64,000 bases of DNA from Pseudarthrobacter sp. NamB4 (GCF_005796185.1 NZ_VAHM01000006.1:1-64000), one strand, 5' to 3'. Positions 25,821 to 39,333 are shown, counted from the stretch's first letter. The notes: a model not told the origin generated them from the sequence alone. Program-made: numbers and translations.

Positions 25821-26696
25821 ATGTCAGCCGAACGATTCTCTGGGGATGCCTTGAACGACGCAGCAGACCTGCCCCGCGTGTCCATTGTTATCCCGGCCTA
25901 CAACGAGGAGAGCGTCATCCGGCAGTGCCTCATTGCCGCCATCTACCAGTCCGTGCCCGCCCACGAGATCGTGGTGGTGGACAATCTGTCCAAGGACCGA
26001 ACCGCCCAGATCGTGCGCCAGATGCAGCTCGAGTACCCCGAAAGCCCCCTGGTCCTGCTCAGCCAGGACAAGGAGCAGGGGCTTATCCCTACCCGGAACT
26101 TCGGCCTGGACCATGCCACGGGGGACATACTGGGCAGGATCGATGCTGACTCCGTTGTGGAGCCGGACTGGGTGGAACAGGTCCAGCGGGCTTTTCTCGA
26201 CCAGTCCGTGCAGGCGGCCACCGGGCCCGTGGTCTATTACGACATGCCAATGCGCCGTTTCGGCCTCAAAGCTGATGACAAGATGCGCCAGCTCATGCTC
26301 AAGCTTGCCAAGCACCAGTACCATTTCCTTTTCGGCTCCAACATGGCCCTGCGATCGTCCGCGTGGGACATCATCAGGACCGAGACGTGCCGGGACGAAA
26401 AGGACGAGATGCACGAGGACATCGACCTGTCCCTGCACCTGGCCGAGCACGACCTGAAGATCCAGTACTGCCCGCAGATGGTCTCGGGCATGTCGGCAAG
26501 GCGGCTTGAGGACTCACCCCGGGACTACCGCTATTACGTCACCCGGTTTGACCGCACCTACAAGGCGCACAACGTCAAGAAGATGGCGTTGAAGGCTCCG
26601 ATGGTGGTCTTCTTCTCGGTGTATTTCCCCGCCAAGCTCCTGCGGGCCATCCACACAGTCAATACAGCACAGCCGGTACGCCGCGGCGGCCAGTAA
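25821..26696 (+). CDS. Family 2 glycosyltransferase
   Basis: A 291-residue GT-A fold glycosyltransferase. It begins with VSIVIPAYNEESVIRQCL, continues with IVVVDNLSKDRT, and has the metal-binding GRIDADSVVEPDW. An acceptor-side DEMHEDIDLSLHL motif follows. A weakly hydrophobic segment near residue 265 (APMVVFFSVYFPAKLL) could touch the membrane. Donor and acceptor sugars are unknown. ATG 25821 has no good ribosome site, and TAGATT lies upstream, so the transcript may be leaderless. It converges on the EamA gene, four bases apart. Confidence 0.85.
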   Translation: MSAERFSGDALNDAADLPRVSIVIPAYNEESVIRQCLIAAIYQSVPAHEIVVVDNLSKDRTAQIVRQMQLEYPESPLVLLSQDKEQGLIPTRNFGLDHATGDILGRIDADSVVEPDWVEQVQRAFLDQSVQAATGPVVYYDMPMRRFGLKADDKMRQLMLKLAKHQYHFLFGSNMALRSSAWDIIRTETCRDEKDEMHEDIDLSLHLAEHDLKIQYCPQMVSGMSARRLEDSPRDYRYYVTRFDRTYKAHNVKKMALKAPMVVFFSVYFPAKLLRAIHTVNTAQPVRRGGQ

Positions 26697-26699
26697 AGG

Positions 26700-27641
26700 C
26701 TAGTCCGTCCCCAGCTCTGCAAGCGGCCGGTCCGACGGCGGTTCCTGCCCGGGAACCTTTCCCCGCCTTCCGGCCCTGCCTGGCCTTTGACCCGTAACGA
26801 CGACGGCGAGTCCCGCCAGGATCAGGGCCAGCCCGGCGTAGGTGCCGGCAGGGAGAGTCTCCTGCAGGAAGACAGCAGCAAGAATTGCCGCTCCAGGGAT
26901 TTCCAGGAGGATGATCATGGACACCAGGAGCGGACTCATGGTGGCCAGCAGGTGATTGAACGCCGTGTGCCCCACCAGCTGCGCACAGACGGTAATGGCC
27001 AGGATGCCCAGCCACCCCGCCGCCTCAAATCCCGCGAGCGGTTGGCCGCCCAGCACCGCCATGACGGCGACAGCCGCCGCGCACATCCCGTAGCAGAGCG
27101 CAGTGTACGTTCCGGTCGTCATACTTTGCCGTGCCTTTCCTCCCGCCAACGTGTAGAGGCCAGCCAGCACTCCGCCAGCCAGTGCCAGCAGGTCGCCCAG
27201 CAGTGCCTGCGGTGAGGAACCCATGTCGAACCCGGTGATGGCAACGACGCCGCCAAAAGCGATGCCGAGGCCGGCCAGCACCTGCCAGCGGTGGCGCGTC
27301 CCCCGGAAGAGCTGGAACACAGCGATCCATGCCGACTGCAGGCACACCAGGGCGGTTGCCGCTGCCACCGAGGTCAGCTGCAGCGACGTGATGAAGCAGG
27401 CGAAATGCAGCGCCAGTGCGACGCCGGCCAGCAGGCACCAGCGGAACTCGCCTTGCGTGATCCTGCCGAACTGCCGCGGCTCCCGGACCAAGGTGGGAGA
27501 GGCCATGACAACGGCACCGATGGCGTTACGCCAGAAGGCTATGGCGAGTGCACTCACGGTTGTGGCGCCGAGGGTGGCAGCAATCAGTGGTCCGGAGGAG
27601 GCCACACCCAGGACGCCGATGGCTGCAAGAAAGAAAGTCAC
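26700..27641 (-). CDS. EamA/DMT family transporter
   Basis: A drug/metabolite-type transporter of 313 residues with ten predicted membrane segments in two EamA repeats. The first repeat begins FFLAAIGVLGVASSGPLIAA and the second with LLGDLLALAGGVLAGLY; the late LLVSMIILLEIPGAAILAAVFLQETL is the usual last-repeat motif. A basic Gly/Arg/Pro-rich tail ends the protein. The substrate is unknown. The start is GTG 27641. Confidence 0.87.
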   Translation of the reverse strand: MTFFLAAIGVLGVASSGPLIAATLGATTVSALAIAFWRNAIGAVVMASPTLVREPRQFGRITQGEFRWCLLAGVALALHFACFITSLQLTSVAAATALVCLQSAWIAVFQLFRGTRHRWQVLAGLGIAFGGVVAITGFDMGSSPQALLGDLLALAGGVLAGLYTLAGGKARQSMTTGTYTALCYGMCAAAVAVMAVLGGQPLAGFEAAGWLGILAITVCAQLVGHTAFNHLLATMSPLLVSMIILLEIPGAAILAAVFLQETLPAGTYAGLALILAGLAVVVTGQRPGRAGRRGKVPGQEPPSDRPLAELGTD

Positions 27642-27720
27642 TGGACAACCCTAATGGGCGCTCTGCCGGGTTGCCTGCCGCGCTCTGCAGACCCGTCCGT
27701 ACGGTTGCTGGAGGAAAGCA

Positions 27721-27756
27721 AAAGTCCCGGCCAGCGTTTCCGCTGACCGGGACTTT
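27721..27756 (-). terminator. Terminator after tRNA-Ala
   Basis: AAAGTCCCGGCCAGCG pairs with CGCTGACCGGGACTTT around a TTTC loop, 16 bp with one mismatch. Reading leftward, TTTTGCTTT follows the stem. It ends the tRNA-Ala transcript. Confidence 0.85.
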
Positions 27757-27760
27757 CCTA

Positions 27761-27836
27761 TGGTGGAGGCACGGGGACTCGAACCCCGAACCCCCTGCTT
27801 GCAAAGCAGGTGCGCTACCAATTGCGCCATGCCCCC
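27761..27836 (-). tRNA. tRNA-Ala (TGC anticodon)
   Basis: Acceptor GGGGGCA pairs with TGCCTCC. The anticodon stem CCTGC/GCAGG has loop TTTGCAA with anticodon TGC, and the T-loop is TTCGAGT. The 3' CCA is encoded here, unlike in tRNA-Leu and tRNA-Ile of this window. Confidence 0.95.
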
Positions 27837-27908
27837 ATAAGAAGCAACCCGTCCATCATACCCTAGAACCCGGGAGCCTCTGACCGGCTCCGGTCCAGGG
27901 CGCCTGCG

Positions 27909-28025
27909 CTAGTCCACCGTGTCGGTTGACTTGCTCCAGACATCTTTCTGGGCCTCAGACTCCTGTGCTTTCCGGTAGACCAGGACGCCTGCGATCGCTG
28001 CTGCCAGTACAAGCAACTTCTTCAC
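27909..28025 (-). CDS. DLW-39 family protein
   Basis: A 38-residue protein read on the minus strand: MKKLLVLAAAIAGVLVYRK, then a polar tail ending WSKSTDTVD. This matches the actinobacterial DLW-39 family as I recall it, tiny proteins usually found near gyrA and the tRNA-Ile/tRNA-Ala pair, as here. It has a basic start and one hydrophobic helix, so it is membrane-associated. The function is unknown. GTG 28025 has GGGGAG upstream. Confidence 0.85.
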   Translation of the reverse strand: MKKLLVLAAAIAGVLVYRKAQESEAQKDVWSKSTDTVD

Positions 28026-28094
28026 ATGCTCCCCGTTCCGGTCCGGCTGCACATTGTGCGAACCAAACCTCCACTTGAACCTGCACAGGTTCCG

Positions 28095-28168
28095 TGGGCG
28101 TACCAGGACTTGAACCTGGGACCTCTTCGTTATCAGCGAAGCGCTCTAACCGCCTGAGCTATACGCCC
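28095..28168 (-). tRNA. tRNA-Ile (GAT anticodon)
   Basis: Acceptor GGGCGTA pairs with TACGCCC. The anticodon stem CTTCG/CGAAG has loop CTGATAA with anticodon GAT, and the T-loop is TTCAAGT. The discriminator is A and CCA is not encoded. Confidence 0.95.
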
Positions 28169-28211
28169 CGATGCCTCATCGGGCCGAGACATGACTTTAC
28201 AGCACATCCCG

Positions 28212-28257
28212 GCCCGATCTCAAATCGGGCAGTTTCACCGGCACAACGCCGGTAAAA
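28212..28257 (-). terminator. Double hairpin after DUF3566 gene
   Basis: Two short stems follow the leftward DUF3566 gene: TTTCACCGGC/GCCGGTAAAA (28233-28257, 5-base loop) and GCCCGAT/ATCGGGC (28212-28230). The first has the A/T flanks of a terminator. Together they separate the gyrase transcript from tRNA-Ile. Confidence 0.6.
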
Positions 28258-28265
28258 CCGGGACC

Positions 28266-28962
28266 TTAGTCGTCTGTGAGGGTGACGCCAACGCCGCCCA
28301 CCAGGGTGGCGGAGATGTTGTAAAGCACAGCGGAGAGCATGGACAGTGCGGTCAGCAGAACCACGTTGACCACAGCGATGATGGTGGCGAAGGATGCCAC
28401 CTGTCCCAGGGAAGCCACCTTCTTCAGTTCAAAGCCGCCGCCTTCGGTGCCGGCCAGGGTGCCCAGCAGGCTGTCCACCTGGTCGAAGATTCCTGTGAGG
28501 TCCAGAACGGTCCACAGAACGATGGCAGCAACCACCGTGACAATGCCCAAGGCGACGGACAGCAGGAATGCCATCTTCAGGACGGACCACGGGTCCACCT
28601 TGCTGATCAGCAGGCGGGCACGCCGGACTTTCGCCTTGGGAGCAGGCTTGACCAAACCGGGAGTGCCCTGCACCTGCGCGCCGGGGGCAGGTCGCTGGCC
28701 GGGCTGTCCTGCGGGACGCTGCCCGGGTTGGCCGGGAACCGGACCCTGGCCCTGCTGCCCTTGCTGTCCTGGCTGGCCCGGCTGGCCGCTGGGACGGTCA
28801 CCCTGGAGGGGCCGCTGGCCGGGAATTGGGGCACGCTGGCCCGGGGCAGCCGCAGGCGCCGAGGGCCGCTGCTGCGGACGGACGGGGGTGTTCACGCGTG
28901 GTGCGGCCGAGGGCCGGTTACCGTCGGGAACAGTGCTGTTCGACTTGGGAAATGAGTCGGGA

Positions 28963-28970
<8 letters not shown>
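28266..28970 (-). CDS. DUF3566 domain-containing membrane protein
   Basis: A 234-residue protein found downstream of gyrA in actinobacteria. The N-terminal 115 residues are a low-complexity Gly/Pro/Gln/Arg-rich stretch with repeated GQPGQ-type units. The C-terminal DUF3566 domain begins with [19 protein letters not shown] and has two membrane segments (about 140-165 and 198-222). The function is unknown. GTG 28970 overlaps the last eight bases of gyrA, so it is translationally coupled to gyrase. The low-complexity part makes nearby frames unreliable. Confidence 0.88.
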
Positions 28971-31641
<2,671 letters not shown>

Positions 31642-31697
31642 ATATTTATTTCCGTTTCAGGTATATGTCGGTATTCGAATATCTGAGGAAGTGCTTT

Positions 31698-33785
<2,088 letters not shown>

Positions 33786-34490
33786 AGGCGCTGTCGACTC
33801 CTCTGTTCTCAATGGTGGCCGGCCGAGTCCTCTCCCTGGGTTTCCTTCAGGAAATTCATCCGCCAACAGGCACGAACGTGTAGCGCAGGTGGCATGTTGG
33901 CGGAGGGATCCGCACTCCGCGTGCTGACAGCGCACGGAAAACGGACTCAGTCAACGTTTCACCGGCGCCCAGTTATCTACGACGATTCTACCGCGGATCG
34001 CGGCTTTTCCCCGCATTCCAGGACCGTCGGCGGGCACTTGCGTGGCTGTTAGAGGCCATTGGCCACGCCTAGGGCGCGCTGGCAGTACTACCTCTGGGTG
34101 ACCATACGCCCTCCGGCCTCCACGGGGCTCTATTCCCCCTTGGAAGCACGCCGGCGAATCCGGGCCGGGACATTCCTCCCGGGAACCATGGCAGTGGGAA
34201 GTTCGGCGACGCGGGCGGAGACCCTCAATTCCCACTTTTGCTGCGCAGCGGGAAGTGAAAAGACGATCGCCGACGAAAGTCGGCGTTTTTCCCCCGCCCT
34301 TCCGAAGTATTTCGAAAGAAAAGAGGGTTTAAAACGATAGAAATCGACAAGCTTCCCGTGTTAACTGATGGAGAGTTGTCGAACAACGATCTTTCCGGCT
34401 GCAGACGGCGGGTTTGCTGGAGCGATTAACTCAAACCCAGTACCCGGCCCGGCCCCGTCCGGCCGGCTCGCTGCATACAAGAGGAGCGCA
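33786..34490. other. 705-base intergenic region between gyrB and the ThuA gene
   Basis: A non-coding stretch between two divergent genes. It must hold the gyrB promoter on the minus strand and the ThuA-gene promoter on the plus strand. A good plus-strand terminator lies at 34268-34290. I see no credible gene; the frames here lack typical codon usage. Confidence 0.6.
34268..34290 (+). terminator. Orphan intrinsic terminator on the plus strand
   Basis: CGCCGAC-GAAA-GTCGGCG is a perfect 7-bp stem with a GNRA tetraloop, followed by TTTTT. It is 200 bases upstream of the ThuA gene, with no gene upstream of it on the plus strand. It may end a small RNA or act in the leader of the ThuA gene. Confidence 0.75.
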
Positions 34491-35633
34491 ATGAAGCGAT
34501 ACATCAGTAAGGCAACTTTCAGCATCATCGGAACGGCACTGGTTGTTCCTGCCCTGGCGATAACTCCAGCCCAGGCCGAGCCCGTTCAGGCTAAAACGGA
34601 GGTAACCCAAAACTATGACGTCCTCGTGGTTGGAAAAACCACCGGCTTCCGCCACAGCAGCATTGACGAGGCAACCACAGCGATCATGGCCCTCGGTGAG
34701 TCAAACGGGTTCACCGTCGATGTGTGGGACCCCCCGACCTCCACGCGGAACCAGGGTCAGCCCGAGCGGACGCTGCCAAGCACGCCCTTTACCAGCGCCT
34801 CGAACCTTTCCAAGTACGAGACGATTGTTTTCGTTTCCACGGTCGACGGCACAAACAACCTGGATCCCGCAAAGCCGACACTGCTCGATCAGGCCGAGCT
34901 TGCAGCATTCCAGGGCTATATCCGCGACGGCGGCGGGTTCGCCGGAGTCCATGCTGCCACCGATTCAATGCACACTGTCCCTTGGTACAGCCAGCTCACC
35001 GGCGGCGGCGCACGGTTCGTCAGCCATCCCGAGCAGCAGAACGCCGTCCAGATCGTTGAAGACAGCACTCATCCTTCCACGAGTCACCTTGGAGGAACCT
35101 GGACGCGCTTTGACGAGTGGTACAACTTCTCGCAAAGCCCCCGTGATTCCGTCCGCGTCCTCACAAACCTCGATGAAACCACCTACAACGCGCGCGGTGG
35201 CGCCATGGGTGCCGACCACCCGCTGTCCTGGTGCCAGAACTTCGAATCCGCCCGCTCCTGGTACACCGGCGGTGGCCATACGGAAGCATCGTACGTGGAT
35301 CCAGCCTTCCTTGAGCACCTCCTCGGCGGCATCGCATGGTCGGCCGGCGCGGCAAGCGGCGGCGGGAACTGCGTGACCTGGGCAGAGGTTGCATCACTGA
35401 CCGACGCACTGGTCACCGAAGGACAGATCTCCGCGAAGGTCGCTATCCAGCTGGCAAAACAGCTGGAGAAAGCCCAGGACCTGGCAGAAGCAGGCCTGCA
35501 TGCCGAGTCTGCAGAGAAATTGAACGCGGCTGCGGCCCAGGTCCGTGCCCATGTCGACAACCATTCCGAGGCCCACGGGCTGCTGCTCGGAAAGGTACGC
35601 GACCTGCAGACCTGGCAAAACGAACTGCAGTAA
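34491..35633 (+). CDS. Secreted ThuA domain protein with C-terminal FIMAH domain
   Basis: A 380-residue exported protein. A signal peptide (about 1-29, ending TPAQA) is followed by a ThuA-like, class I amidotransferase-like domain (about 35-300): YDVLVVGKTTGFRHSSIDEA, an internal DGGGFAGVHAATDS, YNFSQSPRD, and HPLSWCQNFESARSWYTGGGHT. Such domains often occur in sugar-related proteins. The last 70 residues (LTDALVTEGQISAKVAIQLAKQLEKA, within the region 310-378) match the FIMAH domain, a C-terminal helical module of secreted enzymes. ATG 34491 follows AAGAGGAG. It sits in a conserved replication block on the opposite strand, so it is probably a lineage-specific insertion. Confidence 0.87.
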   Translation: MKRYISKATFSIIGTALVVPALAITPAQAEPVQAKTEVTQNYDVLVVGKTTGFRHSSIDEATTAIMALGESNGFTVDVWDPPTSTRNQGQPERTLPSTPFTSASNLSKYETIVFVSTVDGTNNLDPAKPTLLDQAELAAFQGYIRDGGGFAGVHAATDSMHTVPWYSQLTGGGARFVSHPEQQNAVQIVEDSTHPSTSHLGGTWTRFDEWYNFSQSPRDSVRVLTNLDETTYNARGGAMGADHPLSWCQNFESARSWYTGGGHTEASYVDPAFLEHLLGGIAWSAGAASGGGNCVTWAEVASLTDALVTEGQISAKVAIQLAKQLEKAQDLAEAGLHAESAEKLNAAAAQVRAHVDNHSEAHGLLLGKVRDLQTWQNELQ

Positions 35634-35641
35634 CCGAAGGG

Positions 35642-35682
35642 CCTGCCGCGCTGGCACTCGTGTGACCAGCCAGTGCGGCAGG
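35642..35682 (+). terminator. Terminator after the ThuA gene
   Basis: CCTGCCGCGCTGGC pairs with GCCAGTGCGGCAGG around a 13-base loop, 14 bp with one G-T pair, nine bases after the stop codon. No U-tract follows, so it may be a factor-assisted or weak terminator. Confidence 0.6.
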
Positions 35683-35773
35683 CACTGACCACTGGACCCA
35701 CGAATGCCCGTCCACCCCGCTTTGTCGGCAAAGCCGGCAGAGGAACAAACCGCTTGGTCTGCAAAGGAAATTG

Positions 35774-36454
35774 ATGCTCGTGAACCGCTCTCCACATCCG
35801 TCCCGCACAAAGCGGATTCTTGCCACAGCCGCCCTGGCCGCCGGCTTGGTGGGGGTGACCGGTGCACTTGCCGCCGGGCAAACCCAGCCTGGCGGCGATG
35901 CCCGCCAAGCCAGTTCAATCGAGGCTGTTGCTGAGAGACTGGCTGCCGACCAAGCCCGTGAAAGGGCAGAACATAACGTGCATCTGACGAAAGCTGCCGG
36001 CGCCGCCCATGATCATATGGCCCACGTCCTGCAGGGACTCGCCTCCGCTGTACCCGTGGAGGGCCCTGTTAGTCCGCGTCCAGCCAGCATCGGTGATGTG
36101 GAGGAATGGAATCAGGACTTGGCCCTGGCGGTGTCAGTGCTGGAAGCAGTTGAAGAAGGCGCAAGCGAACAGGCGGTTACGCGGGAGGCTTTCATCGGCG
36201 CCGCTCATCTGCTCCAGTCAGCAGCAGGCGGCTATGGGCAACTTCTAAATGCGCCTGCCGCCGAACGTGAACTACTCGCTGCAACCGTGGCAGAGCGACG
36301 CGACGCAGCCGTGCGCCTCTGGCAGGCCGGGGCAGCACAGCTGGACAGCCTGACCGTGGGATCAGGTGGAGGGCATGTACACCTGTTCCTTGCTCCGGAC
36401 GGTGATCCTGATGCTGTCCCACAGGAGTTCCAGGAGCCGGACAGCCACAAGTGA
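35774..36454 (+). CDS. Hypothetical secreted protein
   Basis: I do not recognise this 226-residue protein. It starts with a basic region and a signal-peptide-like hydrophobic stretch (about residues 12-33, ILATAALAAGLVGVTGALAAG). The mature part is mostly helical and Ala/Glu-rich. It has scattered histidines in EHNVHLTKAAGAAHDHMAH and near the end in GGGHVHLFL, which could bind metal (inference). No lipobox is seen. ATG 35774 follows AAAGGAAA. It follows the ThuA gene on the plus strand, so the pair may have arrived together between gyrB and DUF721. Confidence 0.72.
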   Translation: MLVNRSPHPSRTKRILATAALAAGLVGVTGALAAGQTQPGGDARQASSIEAVAERLAADQARERAEHNVHLTKAAGAAHDHMAHVLQGLASAVPVEGPVSPRPASIGDVEEWNQDLALAVSVLEAVEEGASEQAVTREAFIGAAHLLQSAAGGYGQLLNAPAAERELLAATVAERRDAAVRLWQAGAAQLDSLTVGSGGGHVHLFLAPDGDPDAVPQEFQEPDSHK

Positions 36455-36531
36455 TCCGGCGGCCGCGTCCCGATAGTGAGGTGACATAAGGCTATTTGCT
36501 CCGTCAGCGGGTCCTCGAGGGCTTTGCCGGA

Positions 36532-37092
36532 CTACCCGTAAGTGTCCCGCGGTCCCCGGCCATTCACGGACCGTCCGCCCTTGCGCCAGCTCGGTGCAGC
36601 AGGGCCAAGTACCTGGATACTGGTAACCACGCCTTCGCCCAGTTCAACCCGGAACCTGTCCAGCAGGCTGGTGCTGAGGAGCCGCAACTGCGTGGCCCAT
36701 GCCGTTGAATCACAGCGGACGTGAAGGGTGGTGTCCGTAAAACTCTCCGGGGTGCAGTGCGCCGAAATTTCAGGCCCCACCAGTGTGTCCCACTCCGCCA
36801 TCACCGACCCCACTGCCACCGGGGAAGTCCAGCCGCGTTCGGCCACCAGGCGGCCAACCACCTTTCCCAGGCCAAGGGGGTCGCGGCCGGTGGAGTGGAA
36901 CTGGCTGAAACCGCGGGTATCGCGGAGGCCTTTTTTAGCTTTCGCCGATCCCGGGCGGGGTGCCGTGCGCCGGATTTCCCCACGCGCCGCAGCGGCCTCG
37001 CGCATGCGGTTCAGGGCAACCTGCGGAGCATCGATGGCGTCGGGATCGCGGCCGGGCTGAAGTCCGCCGCCTTTTTCATTGTCCCTGCTCAT
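36532..37092 (-). CDS. DUF721 domain-containing protein
   Basis: A 186-residue protein of the DciA-related DUF721 family. It has a disordered basic N terminus (about 1-75), then a KH-like core: GLGKVVGRLVAERGWTSPVAVGSVMAEWDTLVGPEISAHCTPESFTDTTLHV with STAWATQLRLL (described by the region 75-160). The family includes the DnaB-loader DciA, so a role in replication is plausible for this recF neighbour, but it has not been shown here. ATG 37092 overlaps the recF stop, so the two are coupled. The order dnaN-gnd-recF-DUF721 is typical of this lineage. Confidence 0.9.
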   Translation of the reverse strand: MSRDNEKGGGLQPGRDPDAIDAPQVALNRMREAAAARGEIRRTAPRPGSAKAKKGLRDTRGFSQFHSTGRDPLGLGKVVGRLVAERGWTSPVAVGSVMAEWDTLVGPEISAHCTPESFTDTTLHVRCDSTAWATQLRLLSTSLLDRFRVELGEGVVTSIQVLGPAAPSWRKGGRSVNGRGPRDTYG

Positions 37093-38287
37093 CAATACCT
37101 CCCGGGATAACCTTCACCCGCCGTCCGGACAGCTCTTCCGGGATATCGGCGTCGACGGCGGCGGTCACCAGGACCTGTTCCGCGCCGGAGACCGTTGCGG
37201 CCAGTTTACGCCGCCGCTGGACGTCCAGCTCGGCAAAAACGTCATCGAGGATCAGGATGGGGGCCGAACCTCCAGTGCGGGTGTCATCCAGCATCACGTA
37301 GTAGGAGGCAAGCCGTAGGGAGAGGCACATGGACCAGGTTTCGCCGTGGGAGGCATATCCCTTCGCGGGTGCCTGCCCCAGGACAAGGTCCAGTTCGTCG
37401 CGGTGCGGACCCACCAGTGAGATGCCCCGCTCGAGTTCCTTGCGGCGGGATTCAGCGAAAGCCCGGACGTAGCGTTCGGTGAGCTGCTCCACGGTGAACT
37501 GGCGCAGGTCCTCCCCGCCCGATGAAGCACCTCCAGCTCCGCTGACGGTAGCGCCTGCCAGCGGAGCGCCGTCGTCGTCCATCTGGTTTTGGAGGGTTGA
37601 ACGGTAGACGGCATCAGCGGGCTTTGACCCGTCAGTCAGCTCTGCGTACGCCCTCGCGAGGTGCGGGCGGAGACGTTCCACCAGCTCGAGGCGGGCGTGC
37701 AGCAGCTCGGCACCCGCCCTGGCCATGTGCTGGTCCCAAACATCCAGGGTTGACTCATGGGCGGCAGTGAACTTGCCGGCCCGGCCGGACTTGAGCAGGG
37801 CATTGCGTTGTTTCAGGACGCGGTCGTAATCGCTGCGCGTGGCGGCGTGGTGCGGAACGAGGCTGGCCAGCAGTTCATCCAGGAAGCGGCGGCGGTTGGA
37901 CGGATCCCCCTTCACCAGTGCCAGGTCCTCGGGTGCGAAAAGCACCATCTGGCAGATGCCCAGCAGGTCACGCGCGCGCACCGGGTTGCTGCGGTTAATG
38001 CGGCCGCGGTTGGCCCGGCCGGCATTGATCTCGAGTTCCAGGACGGTAGTCTGCCCGCCCCGGACCAGCCGTGCCCGGACCAGGGCCCGGTCAGTCCCGA
38101 ACCGCAGGAGTGGCGCATCGGAGCTCACCCGGTGGGAGCTGAGGGTGGCCAGGTAGCCGATGGCCTCCATCAGGTTGGTCTTGCCGATGCCGTTGGATCC
38201 CACCAGGACGGTGACACCCGGGCCCAGGGCAAGGTCCACTTGGGCATAGCTGCGGAAGTCAGTGAGGGAAAGGTGTTCCAGGTACAC
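37076..38287 (-). CDS. recF: DNA replication and repair protein RecF
   Basis: An SMC-like ATPase of 403 residues that helps load RecA at gaps. It has FRSYAQVDLALGPGVTVLVG, the Walker A GSNGIGKTN, a coiled-coil middle region, and Walker B LILDDVFAELD followed by RRRKLAATV. The start is GTG 38287, with GGTTCCC upstream. It is in the leftward dnaA-dnaN-gnd-recF-DUF721 operon and overlaps DUF721 by about 17 bases. Confidence 0.96.
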   Translation of the reverse strand: MYLEHLSLTDFRSYAQVDLALGPGVTVLVGSNGIGKTNLMEAIGYLATLSSHRVSSDAPLLRFGTDRALVRARLVRGGQTTVLELEINAGRANRGRINRSNPVRARDLLGICQMVLFAPEDLALVKGDPSNRRRFLDELLASLVPHHAATRSDYDRVLKQRNALLKSGRAGKFTAAHESTLDVWDQHMARAGAELLHARLELVERLRPHLARAYAELTDGSKPADAVYRSTLQNQMDDDGAPLAGATVSGAGGASSGGEDLRQFTVEQLTERYVRAFAESRRKELERGISLVGPHRDELDLVLGQAPAKGYASHGETWSMCLSLRLASYYVMLDDTRTGGSAPILILDDVFAELDVQRRRKLAATVSGAEQVLVTAAVDADIPEELSGRRVKVIPGGIDEQGQ

Positions 38288-38344
38288 GCGGAATTCGACA
38301 ATTCTGGGAACCTTATCGGGCTCCCGGTGGATGCTGTTTTGCGG

Positions 38345-39229
38345 CTACTTGGCGGGACGGGTGGCATGCCCGCCAAACTGGTGGCGCAGTGCGGACACCA
38401 TCTTCATGGCCGGTGAGCTGTCCTCCCGGGACTCGAAGCGGGCGAACAGTGCCGCCGTGATGGCAGGCGCCGGAATGGCGTTGGCAATGGCCTCTTCCAC
38501 GGTCCACCTGCCTTCACCGGAATCCTCGACGTAGTCGTCGATGTTCTGCAGGCCCGGATCCTCATCGAGCGCCTTGACCAGCAGGTCCAGCAGCCACGAC
38601 CGGACCACCGTGCCTTTCTGCCAGGCCCGGAAGGTGCCGGGCAGATCACTGATGATGTCCTTGGAGGCAAGGAGCTGGTAGCCCTCGGCATAGGCCTGCA
38701 TGAGGCCGTACTCAATTCCGTTGTGCACCATCTTGGCGTAGTGGCCAGCGCCGATTCCGCCCACGTGGACGAAGCTGTCCTCACGTTCGCCTTCAGGACG
38801 CAGCGCGTCAAAGACGGGAAGCGCGCGCTGGATATCCGCGGCATCGCCGCCGGCCATCAGGCCGTATCCGTTCTGCAGGCCCCAGACGCCTCCGGAGACG
38901 CCGCAGTCGACGAAACGGATCCCCTTGGCGGCGAGAAGCTCGCCGTGCTTCTGGTCCTCCGTGAACCGAGAGTTGCCGCCGTCGATCACCAGGTCACCTT
39001 TGTCGAGCTTCTCGCCCAGTTCGCTGATAACGGCGTCGGTGATGGCGCCGGCGGGAACCATGACCCAAATAAGCCGGGGTGCCGGAACTGTGGCCAGGAG
39101 TTCGTCGACGGAACCAACGTCAGAGGCGTCGGGGTTGCGGTCGTACCCGGTGACGTCAACACCGCCCTTGCGAATGCGTTCCCGCATGTTGAATCCCATT
39201 TTGCCAAGGCCGATCAGTCCGATGTGCAT
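38345..39229 (-). CDS. gnd: 6-phosphogluconate dehydrogenase, decarboxylating
   Basis: The short NAD-type 6-phosphogluconate dehydrogenase, 294 residues (the classical type has about 470). It has IGLIGLGKMGFNMRERI as dinucleotide fold, the catalytic part DCGVSGGVWGLQNGYGLMAGG, and HYAKMVHNGIEYGLMQAYAEGY with the Lys-Asn residues. It converts 6-phosphogluconate to ribulose-5-phosphate and CO2 in the pentose phosphate pathway. Its place between dnaN and recF is a usual actinobacterial feature. The frame is open to 39322, but ATG 39229 starts the Rossmann fold. Confidence 0.94.
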   Translation of the reverse strand: MHIGLIGLGKMGFNMRERIRKGGVDVTGYDRNPDASDVGSVDELLATVPAPRLIWVMVPAGAITDAVISELGEKLDKGDLVIDGGNSRFTEDQKHGELLAAKGIRFVDCGVSGGVWGLQNGYGLMAGGDAADIQRALPVFDALRPEGEREDSFVHVGGIGAGHYAKMVHNGIEYGLMQAYAEGYQLLASKDIISDLPGTFRAWQKGTVVRSWLLDLLVKALDEDPGLQNIDDYVEDSGEGRWTVEEAIANAIPAPAITAALFARFESREDSSPAMKMVSALRHQFGGHATRPAK

Positions 39230-39333
39230 TGTGGAACTCTTTTCTGCGCTAGGGAGCAGGGACAGGTCGCGGGCACCCCATCTGGGCAGCAAGGGGTGTC
39301 GTTTTGTGGTCCGGAATGACACCCTGGCGCTGC

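Noticed and set aside
33951-34340. Frames of 93-94 codons on both strands in the gyrB-ThuA gap
   Set aside because: Low-quality composition, no ribosome site, and one runs through the orphan terminator.
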